Assembly: GCA_042090785.1 (NCBI GenBank)
Contig: JBELIP010000002.1
Span: 200,415 to 264,414 of the forward strand
Direction: 5' to 3'
Length of the DNA stretch: 64,000 nucleotides
DNA from: UBA7434 sp042090785
GTDB lineage: Bacteria; Pseudomonadota; Gammaproteobacteria; Pseudomonadales; UBA7434
Shown here: piece by piece, positions 54,202 through 62,868 of the stretch
How the letters are laid out: the number at the start of each line of letters is the position of its first letter
How positions within the stretch are numbered: position 1 is the stretch's first letter
Program-made: the position numbers and the translations under genes
Notes under the pieces: generated by a model
What the model saw: the letters and a program-made list of their open reading frames with translations, nothing else
Database searches by the model: none
Told to the model about the DNA's origin: nothing

Positions 54202-54734
54202 AAAAATACAGTCTCGTTTTTTGAAGGATGGCAGCTTATCAAAATTATTCAGCCAAACTCGATCATGTGGTGGCGAACTGAGCCAGCTGAAAAATAATAG
54301 GTTTTTTTAACCAAAGTACTCGTCTTAGTCTGACAAAGCGCCTCGTTTTTTGGCACAATCCACTTAGTTATCGCCCAAACCGAGCTAATAATAGCCAGCA
54401 CAATTTTTTGCTCCCTAAGTCATCGGCAAACTGTAACAATGGCAGGGATTTAGGGCAAGGCTGAAATGTGATAACTTAGCGTTTTTATTGGTTTTAACGG
54501 CGATTGTATGGAATTTAAGGGGATTGTTTAAAATTTAATAAGGTAAATCTTGGCTAACCACAAGTTTAACCAGAACACACCCTATTCAATGAGCAATTTT
54601 TTAGTCCGTAAGCAGCCTTGTTAGTGACCAATAGCCGAGGCAGCGCAAGAGCCTCAGCTGAAATATATTAATCGATAGCCAGCAAATCGGCAGCTTAAAT
54701 AAACCCACACGTTAATAATGAGTATGAAAACAGC
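54202..54734. other. Divergent control region mreB / gatC
   Basis: A 533-bp stretch without a gene, holding the promoters of two essential, highly expressed operons. Two related AT-rich segments occur near 54504-54540, each with GATTGT and TTTAA. No clear -35/-10 pair could be chosen. Confidence 0.5.
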
Positions 54735-55034
54735 ATGACAATTTCACCTGAACAGATCGCCATTACTGCCGGCCTCGCAAAATTAAAAATTGACGGCGAT
54801 GATGCTATTGAAGTCGCTAAACGGATTGGCGCCATTCTAGAATTAGTTGACCAAATGCAAGCCGTTGATACTAGCAATGTTGAACCCATGGCCAACTCAC
54901 TCGATGCGGTCCAGTTACTGCGAGCCGATAAAGCAATTACCCCCGAAAATCCTATTGAAATACGAGACGCGCTACAACAAATTGCACCCGCTACCGAAGA
55001 GGGTTTGTATCTCGTGCCTAAAGTCATTGATTAA
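54735..55034 (+). CDS. gatC: Aspartyl/glutamyl-tRNA amidotransferase subunit C
   Basis: GatC is the small bridging subunit of the GatCAB amidotransferase, which converts misacylated Glu-tRNA-Gln and/or Asp-tRNA-Asn to the correct amide forms. It has 99 residues (MTISPEQIAITAGLAKLKID, VEPMANSLDAVQLLRADK). It is the first gene of the gatC-gatA-gatB operon. Its presence indicates that at least one of glutamine or asparagine is made on tRNA in this organism. Confidence 0.96.
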   Translation: MTISPEQIAITAGLAKLKIDGDDAIEVAKRIGAILELVDQMQAVDTSNVEPMANSLDAVQLLRADKAITPENPIEIRDALQQIAPATEEGLYLVPKVID

Positions 55035-55127
55035 AATAGACAGCCATTGATTAAAACCGACAATCTTTGATCAAGCATATCCTTAATTGACAAAAAACCC
55101 TTTTACCTACAGACATAACAATTGCCA

Positions 55128-56588
55128 ATGAAACCCTTACACGAATTAACGCTTGCAGAAATCCAATCATTACTGCAGCAAAAGCAATTATCCTCACGCG
55201 AGATAACGCAACACTATCTCGATCGTATAGCGCAGCAAAATAGTACTTACAACTGCTATATTAGTGTCGATAGCGAAGGCGCTCTTAACGCAGCGGATGC
55301 CGCCGACACGGCTATAGCCACAGGCGCTAACGGCGCACTACTCGGCGTACCCTTTGCCCATAAAGATATTTTTTGCACTCAAGGAATCAAAACTACCTGC
55401 GGTTCAAAAATGTTAGGTAATTTTATTCCGCCTTACGACGCCACCGTTGTCGCTAAGATGAAAGCTGCAGGCGCTGTTATGTTGGGTAAAACCAACATGG
55501 ACGAATTCGCAATGGGTTCATCTAACGAAACCAGTTACTTCGGCCCAGTTAAAAATCCCTGGGATCTTAATACAGTACCTGGTGGCTCATCCGGCGGCTC
55601 TGCCGCAGCGGTTGCCGCTAGGTTAGCACCCGCCGCTACTGGCACCGATACTGGCGGCTCTATCCGTCAACCGGCCGCCCTATGCGGCATTACCGGTTTA
55701 AAACCAACTTATGGTCGCGTTAGCCGCTACGGCATGATTGCTTTCGCCTCGAGCCTAGACCAAGCCGGCCCTATGACGCGTACAGCCGAAGATGCCGCCT
55801 TATTGCTTAACAGCATGTCAGGTCATGACGCTAAAGATTCAACGAGCACCGATATTGCCGTGCCCGACTACACGGCGACACTCAACCAGCCTATTAAAGG
55901 CTTAAAAATTGGCTTACCAAAAGAATATTTCGATGATCGGCTTGATAGTGCCATGGCCAACACAGTACAAGCGGCACTGGCCGAGCTAGAAAAACTAGGC
56001 GCTACCTTAGTGGATATTGAATTGCCTAATTCAGCATTATCGGTACCGGCCTACTATGTGATTGCGCCAGCAGAAGCCTCATCTAACTTATCGCGTTTTG
56101 ATGGCGTACGTTATGGCTATCGCTGCGACAACCCAAAAGATTTAGAAGACCTCTACACGCGTACGCGTAGCGAAGGCTTTGGTGATGAAGTCAAACGTCG
56201 CATACTGGTTGGCGCCTATGCATTATCGGCGGGCTACTACGATGCCTACTACCGCAAAGCACAGCAAGTGCGTCGTTTAATTAAGCAAGACTTTGTTAAC
56301 GCTTTTGAAAAAGTCGATATTATTGCTGGCCCTACCTCACCTTCGCCCGCGTTTAAATTTGGCGAAAAAGGTGATGACCCAGTAGCAATGTACTTAGAAG
56401 ATATTTATACCATTGCAGTGAATTTAGCAGGCTTACCTGCCATGTCACTGCCTGCCGGCATGATGAATAATATGCCCGTTGGGTTACAGTTAGTGGGCAA
56501 TTATTTTGCCGAGCAACAACTATTAAATACCGCGCATCAATTTCAAACGGTCACCAACTGGCATCAACAGTCACCCCTGACCGATTAA
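55128..56588 (+). CDS. gatA: Aspartyl/glutamyl-tRNA amidotransferase subunit A
   Basis: GatA is the glutaminase subunit of GatCAB, of the amidase-signature family, with 486 residues from the ATG at 55128 (an in-frame TTG at 55122 is rejected). The Ser-cisSer-Lys triad lies in FAHKDIFCTQGIKTTCGSKM (Lys), VPGGSSGGSAAAVAARLAPA (cis-Ser) and TGTDTGGSIRQPAALCG (nucleophile Ser). It is preceded by a 93-bp gap after gatC and followed by gatB. Confidence 0.97.
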   Translation: MKPLHELTLAEIQSLLQQKQLSSREITQHYLDRIAQQNSTYNCYISVDSEGALNAADAADTAIATGANGALLGVPFAHKDIFCTQGIKTTCGSKMLGNFIPPYDATVVAKMKAAGAVMLGKTNMDEFAMGSSNETSYFGPVKNPWDLNTVPGGSSGGSAAAVAARLAPAATGTDTGGSIRQPAALCGITGLKPTYGRVSRYGMIAFASSLDQAGPMTRTAEDAALLLNSMSGHDAKDSTSTDIAVPDYTATLNQPIKGLKIGLPKEYFDDRLDSAMANTVQAALAELEKLGATLVDIELPNSALSVPAYYVIAPAEASSNLSRFDGVRYGYRCDNPKDLEDLYTRTRSEGFGDEVKRRILVGAYALSAGYYDAYYRKAQQVRRLIKQDFVNAFEKVDIIAGPTSPSPAFKFGEKGDDPVAMYLEDIYTIAVNLAGLPAMSLPAGMMNNMPVGLQLVGNYFAEQQLLNTAHQFQTVTNWHQQSPLTD

Positions 56589-56672
56589 AAAAACAGGGTA
56601 TAAAACAGAACAAAAGCGTGAGTTCGGCAACTTAACATTCATACATTCGTTTAAAGATAAGGTTACAACAAT

Positions 56673-58121
56673 ATGCAGTGGGAAACCGTGATTGGCCTAG
56701 AGGTGCATGTACAGCTATCCACCCAGTCAAAAATATTCAGTGGTTCATCAACCGCCTTTGGCGCAGCCGCTAATACACAGGCCGATGTAGTCGATTTAGC
56801 GCTACCTGGCACTTTACCCGTCGCCAATTTGCAAGCATTTAAAAGCGCCATTATGTTTGGCTTAGCGATTAATGCCGAGATTGGTAAAGAATCCGTATTT
56901 GAGCGTAAAAACTATTTTTACCCCGACTTACCCAAAGGCTACCAAACCACACAACTAGAAAAACCCATTGTCGGTCTGGGTCACATTGCTATACCTATTG
57001 CAACCGAAGGCGAAATAAAACACGTGCGCATTCACCATGCACACTTAGAAGAAGATGCGGGTAAATCATTACACGAAGATTTTCATGGCATGTCAGGCAT
57101 CGACTTAAATCGTGCTGGCACACCGCTTATTGAAATCGTTTCTGAACCCGACATGCGTTCATCGGCAGAAGCTATTGCCTTTTTGAAAAAAGTCCATGCC
57201 ATTGTCACTTACCTAGGCATATCCGATGGCGACATGTCACAAGGTTCACTGCGCTGCGATGCAAATGTATCCATTCGTCCCATGGGCGAAGACAAACTTG
57301 GCACACGAACAGAAATTAAAAACCTTAACTCTTTCCGCTTTATAGAAAGAGCCATTCACGTTGAAGTAGACAGACAAATTGATCTACTCGAAAGTGGCGG
57401 CAAAGTTAAACAAGAAACGCGTCTTTACGATAGCGATAAAAACGAAACACGCAGCATGCGCAGCAAAGAAGAAGCTAACGATTATCGTTACTTCCCCTGC
57501 CCTGATTTATTGCCTGTTATTATTGACGAGCAAACCATTGATGAGCTTCGCGCCATCATGCCAGAACTGCCCGAGCAAAAACTGCAGCGCTTTCAAGAGC
57601 AGTTTGCACTCTCAGCTTATGATGCATCCATTCTTACCGAGCAACGCAGTATTGCCGACTTTTTTGAAACAGCCGCCACGCATTGTGATGATGCCAAACT
57701 GGCTGCCAACTGGGTAATGGGTGATTTATCGGGTTATTTAAATAAACACGATTTAAACATTGAGCAATCACCTGTGAGTGCTGAGCAGTTGGGCGCGCTT
57801 ATCGGCCGTATAAAAGACAATACCATCTCGGGTAAAATTGCTAAACAAGTGTTTGAAGCCATGTGTGCCAACGAAGGTAGCGCCGATGACATTATTGAAG
57901 CCAAAGGCCTAAAACAAGTCAGTGACAGTGGTGCCATTGAAGCTATGGTGGATGAAGTCATTAACAATAGCCCAGACCAAGTGGCACAGTATCGTGCCGC
58001 CGAACCCGATAAACGTAAAAAAATAATTGGCTTTTTTGTTGGGCAAGTAATGAAAGTATCCAAAGGACAAGCCAACCCTGGCCAAGTAAACCAAGTATTA
58101 GCGAAAAAATTAAACGACTAA
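56673..58121 (+). CDS. gatB: Aspartyl/glutamyl-tRNA amidotransferase subunit B
   Basis: GatB is the kinase/tRNA-binding subunit of GatCAB that activates the misacylated amino acid with ATP. It has 482 residues. It begins MQWETVIGLEVHVQLSTQSK and contains KNYFYPDLPKGYQTTQ, IEIVSEPDMRSSAEA and LRCDANVSIRP. The C-terminal YqeY-like tail domain ends MKVSKGQANPGQVNQVLAKK. It is the last amidotransferase gene; the PA4642-family gene follows 45 bp later and may be co-transcribed. Confidence 0.97.
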   Translation: MQWETVIGLEVHVQLSTQSKIFSGSSTAFGAAANTQADVVDLALPGTLPVANLQAFKSAIMFGLAINAEIGKESVFERKNYFYPDLPKGYQTTQLEKPIVGLGHIAIPIATEGEIKHVRIHHAHLEEDAGKSLHEDFHGMSGIDLNRAGTPLIEIVSEPDMRSSAEAIAFLKKVHAIVTYLGISDGDMSQGSLRCDANVSIRPMGEDKLGTRTEIKNLNSFRFIERAIHVEVDRQIDLLESGGKVKQETRLYDSDKNETRSMRSKEEANDYRYFPCPDLLPVIIDEQTIDELRAIMPELPEQKLQRFQEQFALSAYDASILTEQRSIADFFETAATHCDDAKLAANWVMGDLSGYLNKHDLNIEQSPVSAEQLGALIGRIKDNTISGKIAKQVFEAMCANEGSADDIIEAKGLKQVSDSGAIEAMVDEVINNSPDQVAQYRAAEPDKRKKIIGFFVGQVMKVSKGQANPGQVNQVLAKKLND

Positions 58122-58166
58122 TACAATTTAGCCAAAACATTTATTAACCCATTAAAGAGAAAGACC

Positions 58167-58457
58167 ATGGCATTAAAGAAAGACAAAGAAAAAGTCATTG
58201 ATCCCGTTTGGGGCGAAGAGCGGATCCGTGAATTTTTGGACCTCCAAGCCCCCGCGGGTGAAAGTGCCGACCATCATAAATTACTCAAAGCCTACCAAAG
58301 CATGCGTCCCGAAGACTTTGCCACCTTTGTCGATTTTTTTGCCGCAGCTAATGGCAATCTTGACGCTAAAGATTTACAAGGCAAAACCGTGTCTGAACTT
58401 ATTAGCACTCATCGTTACAGCCAACCTTACCTCGACGCGATTGCTAAACATAAGTAA
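58167..58457 (+). CDS. PA4642-family small protein
   Basis: This 96-residue soluble protein matches the family I recall from Pseudomonas PA4642: MALKKDKEKVIDPVWGEERI, REFLDLQAPAGESADHHKLL and YQSMRPEDFATFVDFFAAA. It is rich in charged residues and probably helical. Its function is unknown. An AAAGAGAAAGA purine stretch precedes the ATG. The gene lies directly after gatB, and a hairpin follows about 80 bp past its stop. Confidence 0.8.
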   Translation: MALKKDKEKVIDPVWGEERIREFLDLQAPAGESADHHKLLKAYQSMRPEDFATFVDFFAAANGNLDAKDLQGKTVSELISTHRYSQPYLDAIAKHK

Positions 58458-58535
58458 CTCGCTTCGCATTTTGTTTTGAGCGCATACTGCTCAAAAAACC
58501 ATCGCCACTAATAAAAACCGTTATTTTATTTGGCT

Positions 58536-58566
58536 ACTAAAAACAGTTTTTTTGGCTGTTTTTAGT
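58536..58566 (+). terminator. Stem-loop after the PA4642-family gene
   Basis: ACTAAAAACAG (58536-58546) pairs perfectly with CTGTTTTTAGT (58556-58566) around a T-rich nine-base loop. There is no long T-tract after the stem, so termination is likely but not certain. Confidence 0.55.
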
Positions 58567-58810
58567 GGTTAGCGGTGTGTTTTTCTTTGATTAATAAATG
58601 CACCAAAAAATAATTTTTTTGAAAAATTAGCACGAAAATTGCTCATTAATTGCTGTAAAACTTATAAACCTTTAATTTTATACAAAAAAAACAGCCGCTT
58701 ACGCGCACCATCATGGTACTTTCGAATTGCGTCGTTGTATTCGCCGCAAAAATATTATTCATTTAGCTAAATTATTTTTCTGTTTATAACTAAAACTTGA
58801 GGTAGAAAAT
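58567..58810. other. AT-rich non-coding stretch
   Basis: Together with the preceding hairpin this forms a gap of about 350 bp without a gene. It is very AT-rich and must contain the promoter of the small membrane protein that follows. Confidence 0.5.
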
Positions 58811-59122
58811 ATGAGTCTAATACAAATTGTACGTTTAGTAGCCATTGCAGTGGCTGTTATTGGAGCGTTTGTAGCGATTCCAGAAGCAGGTTTAATTATG
58901 GCAATCCTAGGTCTAGTCATTGGAGCCATTGGTGTAGAAGCCGATCGTGCCACTGCCTTTCTGGTTAGCGCTGTTGCGTTATCAGTAGTTGCTGGATCAC
59001 TTGGTTCGATTCCTGTAGTAGGTGAGTATGCAAGCTCTATCCTTGGCAATGCCAGCGCAATATTCAATGCCGGCGCCGTTGCTGTTATCGTTATGGGCAT
59101 CAAAGACCGCGTAATGGAATAA
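58811..59122 (+). CDS. Small multi-helix membrane protein of unknown function
   Basis: I do not recognise this 103-residue protein as a named family. It is almost entirely hydrophobic, with three to four helices rich in Ala, Val, Ile and Gly: IVRLVAIAVAVIGAFVAI, GLIMAILGLVIGAIGV, ATAFLVSAVALSVVAGSL and AIFNAGAVAVIVMGI. A few charged residues (EADR, KDRVME) mark loops and the C-terminus. GAGGTAG lies just before the ATG, and a strong terminator follows, so it is a complete, single-gene transcript. It may be a small inner-membrane structural or stress-linked protein. Confidence 0.75.
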   Translation: MSLIQIVRLVAIAVAVIGAFVAIPEAGLIMAILGLVIGAIGVEADRATAFLVSAVALSVVAGSLGSIPVVGEYASSILGNASAIFNAGAVAVIVMGIKDRVME

Positions 59123-59136
59123 TTAGTCGGCTAGTC

Positions 59137-59167
59137 AAAAAAGGCTCGCTTTATGCGGGCCTTTTTT
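59137..59167 (+). terminator. Rho-independent terminator after the small membrane gene
   Basis: GGCTCGC (59143-59149) pairs with GCGGGCC (59155-59161) with one G-U pair, flanked by A and T runs, so it can also act on the minus strand for alkB. Confidence 0.85.
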
Positions 59168-59248
59168 GTGTCTGTCATTTTTTATCTGCCAGATTTAGCG
59201 CATGTCATTTTTAAAATATATCTGCGCAACCGTATTGAATAAAGGGGG

Positions 59249-60421
59249 CTAGCCATAGCGTGCATAAATGGCTGCCCTCTTTTTGGGATTGATATTTACC
59301 TTCGATAAATCGCCCTGAATATGTGGCAGTGCAAGCAAGCGCCTATCCATAACCAAAAACCATAGGTAAGGAATATAGGCCAACACATACATACCAAAGT
59401 ATCCGTTAGGCATTTCGGGGATATCGGCAAAATTTCTAAGACTTTGATAACGGCGAATAGGATTCGTATGATGATCAGAGTGTCGTTCTAGGTTATACAA
59501 CATCACGTTAGTCAAAATATAATTCGCATTCCATGAATGGTGCGGCTGGCATCGCTCATAACGGCCATTTTCTTTTTTCTGTCGCAGCAAACCATAGTGC
59601 TCAACATAGTTTGCCGAGGTTAGCTGGAACCAAGCCCATGCATTATGCATGGCCAAAAATGGCAGCAGATGCCAACCCAATAGATAGATAAGCGAACCTT
59701 GTAATAGCGCACTTAAAAAATAACATTGCAAAACTTCATTATGTACAGAGATAAACTTTTTACCCTGCTTTTCTAGCCTAGCTGCTTCAAGCTTCCAGCC
59801 TCGAACAAAGTTTCCCGGTATTTCGCGCAGCGCAAATGCATATATCGATTCACCCATACGTGAACTCGCTGCGTCCTCTGGCGTAGCTACCGACACATGA
59901 TGACCACGGTTATGATCAACACAAAAATGACCATAACCAGTAACCGCCATACACACTTTAGCCAACCACTGTTCAACTGCGGTTTGCTTATGGCCAAGCT
60001 CATGCGCTGTATTAATACTAAAGCCGTTATAACCACCGGCAACAATTGCCACCATCACAATAGCCCACCAACTTAAATCGTTAGCACCGACAACATAAAC
60101 CGCTGCAATCAAGACAATAAAATGCATAGGAATAGTCGCAAAGGTTAAATAACGATAGTAAGTATCAGACTCAAGTTGAGGAACAATAGCTTCTGGCGGG
60201 TTATTAGTATCACTGCCAATAATGCCATCCAGCAATGGAACAACTCCATAGATAAACAACATAGGCAGGCCGAGCGTCCACTCTAAACCCGTTTGTAAAA
60301 AAACAAACAGACTTAATAATGGCGCCGCAGGCATAACAATCGATAACAACCACAAATAACGTTTGCTGTCTTGATAGGTAATAAGCCCAGCCGATGGATG
60401 TGTGATAGAAAATGTTTTCAT
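59249..60421 (-). CDS. alkB: Alkane 1-monooxygenase
   Basis: AlkB is the membrane diiron hydroxylase that oxidises the terminal carbon of medium-chain alkanes using rubredoxin electrons. I choose the ATG at 60421 (MKTFSITHPSAGLI, 390 residues) because GAGAGGG lies just upstream; a start at 60478 would add 19 residues and run through the putative leader. About six membrane helices are visible. The histidine motifs appear in order: HELGHK, HNRGHHVSV with ATPEDAASSRMGES, NYVEHYGLLRQK and LERHSDHHTNPIRRYQSL. It is divergent from an AraC-type regulator. No rubredoxin gene is adjacent. Confidence 0.94.
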   Translation of the reverse strand: MKTFSITHPSAGLITYQDSKRYLWLLSIVMPAAPLLSLFVFLQTGLEWTLGLPMLFIYGVVPLLDGIIGSDTNNPPEAIVPQLESDTYYRYLTFATIPMHFIVLIAAVYVVGANDLSWWAIVMVAIVAGGYNGFSINTAHELGHKQTAVEQWLAKVCMAVTGYGHFCVDHNRGHHVSVATPEDAASSRMGESIYAFALREIPGNFVRGWKLEAARLEKQGKKFISVHNEVLQCYFLSALLQGSLIYLLGWHLLPFLAMHNAWAWFQLTSANYVEHYGLLRQKKENGRYERCQPHHSWNANYILTNVMLYNLERHSDHHTNPIRRYQSLRNFADIPEMPNGYFGMYVLAYIPYLWFLVMDRRLLALPHIQGDLSKVNINPKKRAAIYARYG

Positions 60422-60437
60422 ACCGACCCTCTCAACC

Positions 60438-60466
60438 TTATTAACCGTTAAGCGTCTATTTAACCG
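60438..60466. promoter_or_regulatory. Two TTAACCGTT boxes in the alkB upstream region
   Basis: TTAACCGTT occurs twice about 20 bp apart, reading as AACGGTTAA on the alkB strand. The boxes resemble the GGTTAAATA core of the neighbouring direct repeat in inverted orientation and could be weaker sites for the same regulator. Confidence 0.35.
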
Positions 60467-60504
60467 TTGAGTGTCCATAGTAATTGACTGAACAAACCTA
60501 TATA

Positions 60505-60543
60505 GGGTTAAATACAGTCAATGAGAGGGTTAAATACCATCAA
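60505..60543. promoter_or_regulatory. 22-bp-period direct repeat, probable AraC-family operator
   Basis: GGGTTAAATACAGTCAA (60505-60521) and GGGTTAAATACCATCAA (60527-60543) are 17-bp copies with two mismatches, spaced by 22 bp, about two helical turns. This is the normal layout for an AraC-type dimer. The repeat lies 84 bp upstream of alkB and ends just before the regulator's ribosome-binding site. Confidence 0.7.
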
Positions 60544-60556
60544 ATAAGGAGTCATT

Positions 60557-61549
60557 TTGCATCAATATATATTCGCCAGCATTGTGGAGCTTCTCGAGCA
60601 AAAAGGTATAAGCAAAAGGCAATGGTTAAGCGACCTGGATTTATCGGGTATCGATTTTGACAGCACACCCTTTTTAACTGCTGTACAAGCAGACCAGCTT
60701 TGCAGTGTCGCCATTCGACTCTATGGCGACGATGACCTAGGTATAAAAGTGGGTTGCAAATTGAAAATGGTCTCGTTAGGCATGTTTGGTTATGCGCTTA
60801 TGACAAGCTCAACCGTCGGCGATATTCTAAAATTACTATTGCGCTATAACCGTGCCATTCTGCCAAGCATGGATATTGAAGTGCAACGAAGCGGCGCTTA
60901 TGTACAACTAAAAAGCAAAGGCAATCATCTACCGGCAGATTTAAGTCAATTTTATTCCGACACCCTATACAGCGGCTTATTCGAAAACCTAAAAGTATTA
61001 GCGCCTCACTGCTTAACTAGCGCCCGCCTCCACTTACAATATGAAGAGCCCGCAGATAGCACACTGCACCTATCTGTATTTGGCGAACAAATCATATTTA
61101 ATGCGGATGATTGTGTTGTATTCTTTAATGAAGACGCTCTACTCAAACCCATAGAATCATCCGATCCTATCGCACAGGATATTTTTCGTCGTCAGTGTGA
61201 TCGTATTCTTGCTAATGATATTCATGCCGGTTTAGTCAGCGAGCGGGTAACGCGCGAACTGCTATCCTTTCACTCACACTTTCCAACTTGCGCGGTGATA
61301 GCGCAACGGCTAAGTATTAGTGAAAGTACTTTACAGCGACGGCTTGCAAAAGAAGGCACTAAGTTTCAGCAACTCCTTGATCAAATACGCTTTCGCTTAG
61401 CGCTAGAATATTTACAAACAACAGACCTACCCATATCTGAAATTTCAGCATTGCTTGACTTTGATAATCCAGCCAACTTCCGTAAGGCTTTTAAACGCTG
61501 GTCGTCAACCACGCCCTCTAAAGTTCGCGAGAACATAGAAAATAACTAA
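60557..61549 (+). CDS. AraC-family transcriptional regulator, likely controlling alkB
   Basis: This 330-residue regulator has an N-terminal arabinose-binding-like/OruR-type sensing domain (LEQKGISKRQWLSDLDLSGI, LGMFGYALMTSSTVGDILKL) and a C-terminal AraC double helix-turn-helix (VIAQRLSISESTLQRRLAKE, GTKFQQLLDQIRFRLALEYL, ISEISALLDFDNPANFRKAF). The start is a TTG at 60557 with AGGAG five bases upstream; no ATG suits the frame. The architecture matches alkane-responsive AraC-type regulators such as AlkR of Acinetobacter. Divergence from alkB with a direct-repeat operator between supports regulation of alkB and probably itself. Confidence 0.88.
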   Translation: MHQYIFASIVELLEQKGISKRQWLSDLDLSGIDFDSTPFLTAVQADQLCSVAIRLYGDDDLGIKVGCKLKMVSLGMFGYALMTSSTVGDILKLLLRYNRAILPSMDIEVQRSGAYVQLKSKGNHLPADLSQFYSDTLYSGLFENLKVLAPHCLTSARLHLQYEEPADSTLHLSVFGEQIIFNADDCVVFFNEDALLKPIESSDPIAQDIFRRQCDRILANDIHAGLVSERVTRELLSFHSHFPTCAVIAQRLSISESTLQRRLAKEGTKFQQLLDQIRFRLALEYLQTTDLPISEISALLDFDNPANFRKAFKRWSSTTPSKVRENIENN

Positions 61550-61560
61550 GCTGTAAAAAT

Positions 61561-62631
61561 TTACTCTTTCAGCCCATTTAAAAAGCCATAAAAAGCAGGC
61601 TTAGGTTTTAAATTATCATCATAAATAGTCGGCCAATCGATCATTTTAAAAAACCGTCTTATCCATGTATCCCTATCATTAAAGCCCCAAAAAGTAATAC
61701 CGTATTGCTGTTCTTTAGGGACAATCTCGCGATACATTTGCACTAACTCTTTATATTTTTTCTTTTGCTCTAATTTCATCTTATCAGTGAGTGCTTTATG
61801 GTTTTCAATACCACCGCCACGCGAATCGTCATGTGTATTAAAAATAATATCAACTTCGGACAAATGAATTTGTAAGCCTGTTGCTGCCGCTCGCCTAAGT
61901 GTATGGGCAATAATCTCGTTAGGAATATCCATACGAATATGCATTTGAAAGCCGATACCAGAAATAGGCACGCCGCGCGCCTGAAAATCATTAACCATTG
62001 CCATCATAGAATTAAACTTATCTAAATCTCTCTCAATATTAAAATCGTTATAAAACAATACGGCATCGGGGTCGGCCTCATGCGCATAGCGAAAGGCTTT
62101 TTCAATGTAACTTGGGCCCAGCGTTTCATACCAAATACTTTCTTCTCGATATCCTGCGCCCTTAGTCGCAAAACCTTCATTCACCACGTCCCAGCCATTA
62201 ACAACACCTTTATAACGCCCAACATAAGTGTGGATATACTCTCTCATAAACCCATCCAACCACTGCGGGTTACGTCGTGCTTTATTAACCACCCAAGTTG
62301 GCGTTGAAGCATGCCAAATTAAATTATGCCCAAATAACCGCTGATCATATTTTTTCGTATAAGCCACCACTTCATCAATGACTCTCCAGTTATAGCCCTT
62401 TTCTGTTGGCATCACTTTATTCATTTTCATATCTAAACCGGTGGTAAAGCTATCAAAATGATATTGTTGTAGAGCACTCGCCAGATTATCTTTTTTAAGA
62501 TCGTTAAGACGAATGGACGAACCTACCGGAAAGTCAGCGGCATCGCGCAAAGACTCAACGCCTATTGGTGACATTGAGACACAGGAGGATAAAAAAAGCG
62601 CACACATAAAAATTAAAAAATTGAATTTCAT
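61561..62631 (-). CDS. Glycoside hydrolase family 10 lipoprotein (xylanase-like)
   Basis: This GH10 endo-xylanase-like enzyme has 356 residues and a lipoprotein signal with C17 in LSSC, so it is probably anchored in the envelope. GH10 motifs are GHNLIWHASTPTWV, the acid/base E152 in WDVVNEGF, YNDFNIE, GIGFQMHIRMD, and the nucleophile E259 in IHLSEVDI, with GITFWGFNDRDTWI near the end. The early motif that normally carries Glu-Asn for the -1/-2 subsites reads FTTGLDMKM, so those two residues are changed while the lysine is kept. This may alter substrate preference. It has no carbohydrate-binding module. Confidence 0.88.
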   Translation of the reverse strand: MKFNFLIFMCALFLSSCVSMSPIGVESLRDAADFPVGSSIRLNDLKKDNLASALQQYHFDSFTTGLDMKMNKVMPTEKGYNWRVIDEVVAYTKKYDQRLFGHNLIWHASTPTWVVNKARRNPQWLDGFMREYIHTYVGRYKGVVNGWDVVNEGFATKGAGYREESIWYETLGPSYIEKAFRYAHEADPDAVLFYNDFNIERDLDKFNSMMAMVNDFQARGVPISGIGFQMHIRMDIPNEIIAHTLRRAAATGLQIHLSEVDIIFNTHDDSRGGGIENHKALTDKMKLEQKKKYKELVQMYREIVPKEQQYGITFWGFNDRDTWIRRFFKMIDWPTIYDDNLKPKPAFYGFLNGLKE

Positions 62632-62782
62632 AGCTCACAACTCATTGTTATTATTTTCAATAATTAATAAATAAGCAGAAAAAACTATTATTGCCTTGTT
62701 AGACAATTTGTAAATAAGAATTTGGTAACAGAGTGTGTTAATTGAGGGGTAAATGAAATTACAACTGCATTAACTGAAATGC

Positions 62783-62825
62783 AAAAAAAAACTTTGCATG
62801 AATTAATTAAATAACACATGCAAAG
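62783..62825 (-). terminator. Rho-independent terminator after ahpC
   Basis: CTTTGCATG (62792-62800) pairs with CATGCAAAG (62817-62825); the A-run at 62783-62791 becomes a nine-base U-tract on the minus strand, 44 bp past the ahpC stop. Confidence 0.85.
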
Positions 62826-62868
62826 CCTTTTATTACTGACTTTATTTACATCTTAATAAGCTAAGATA

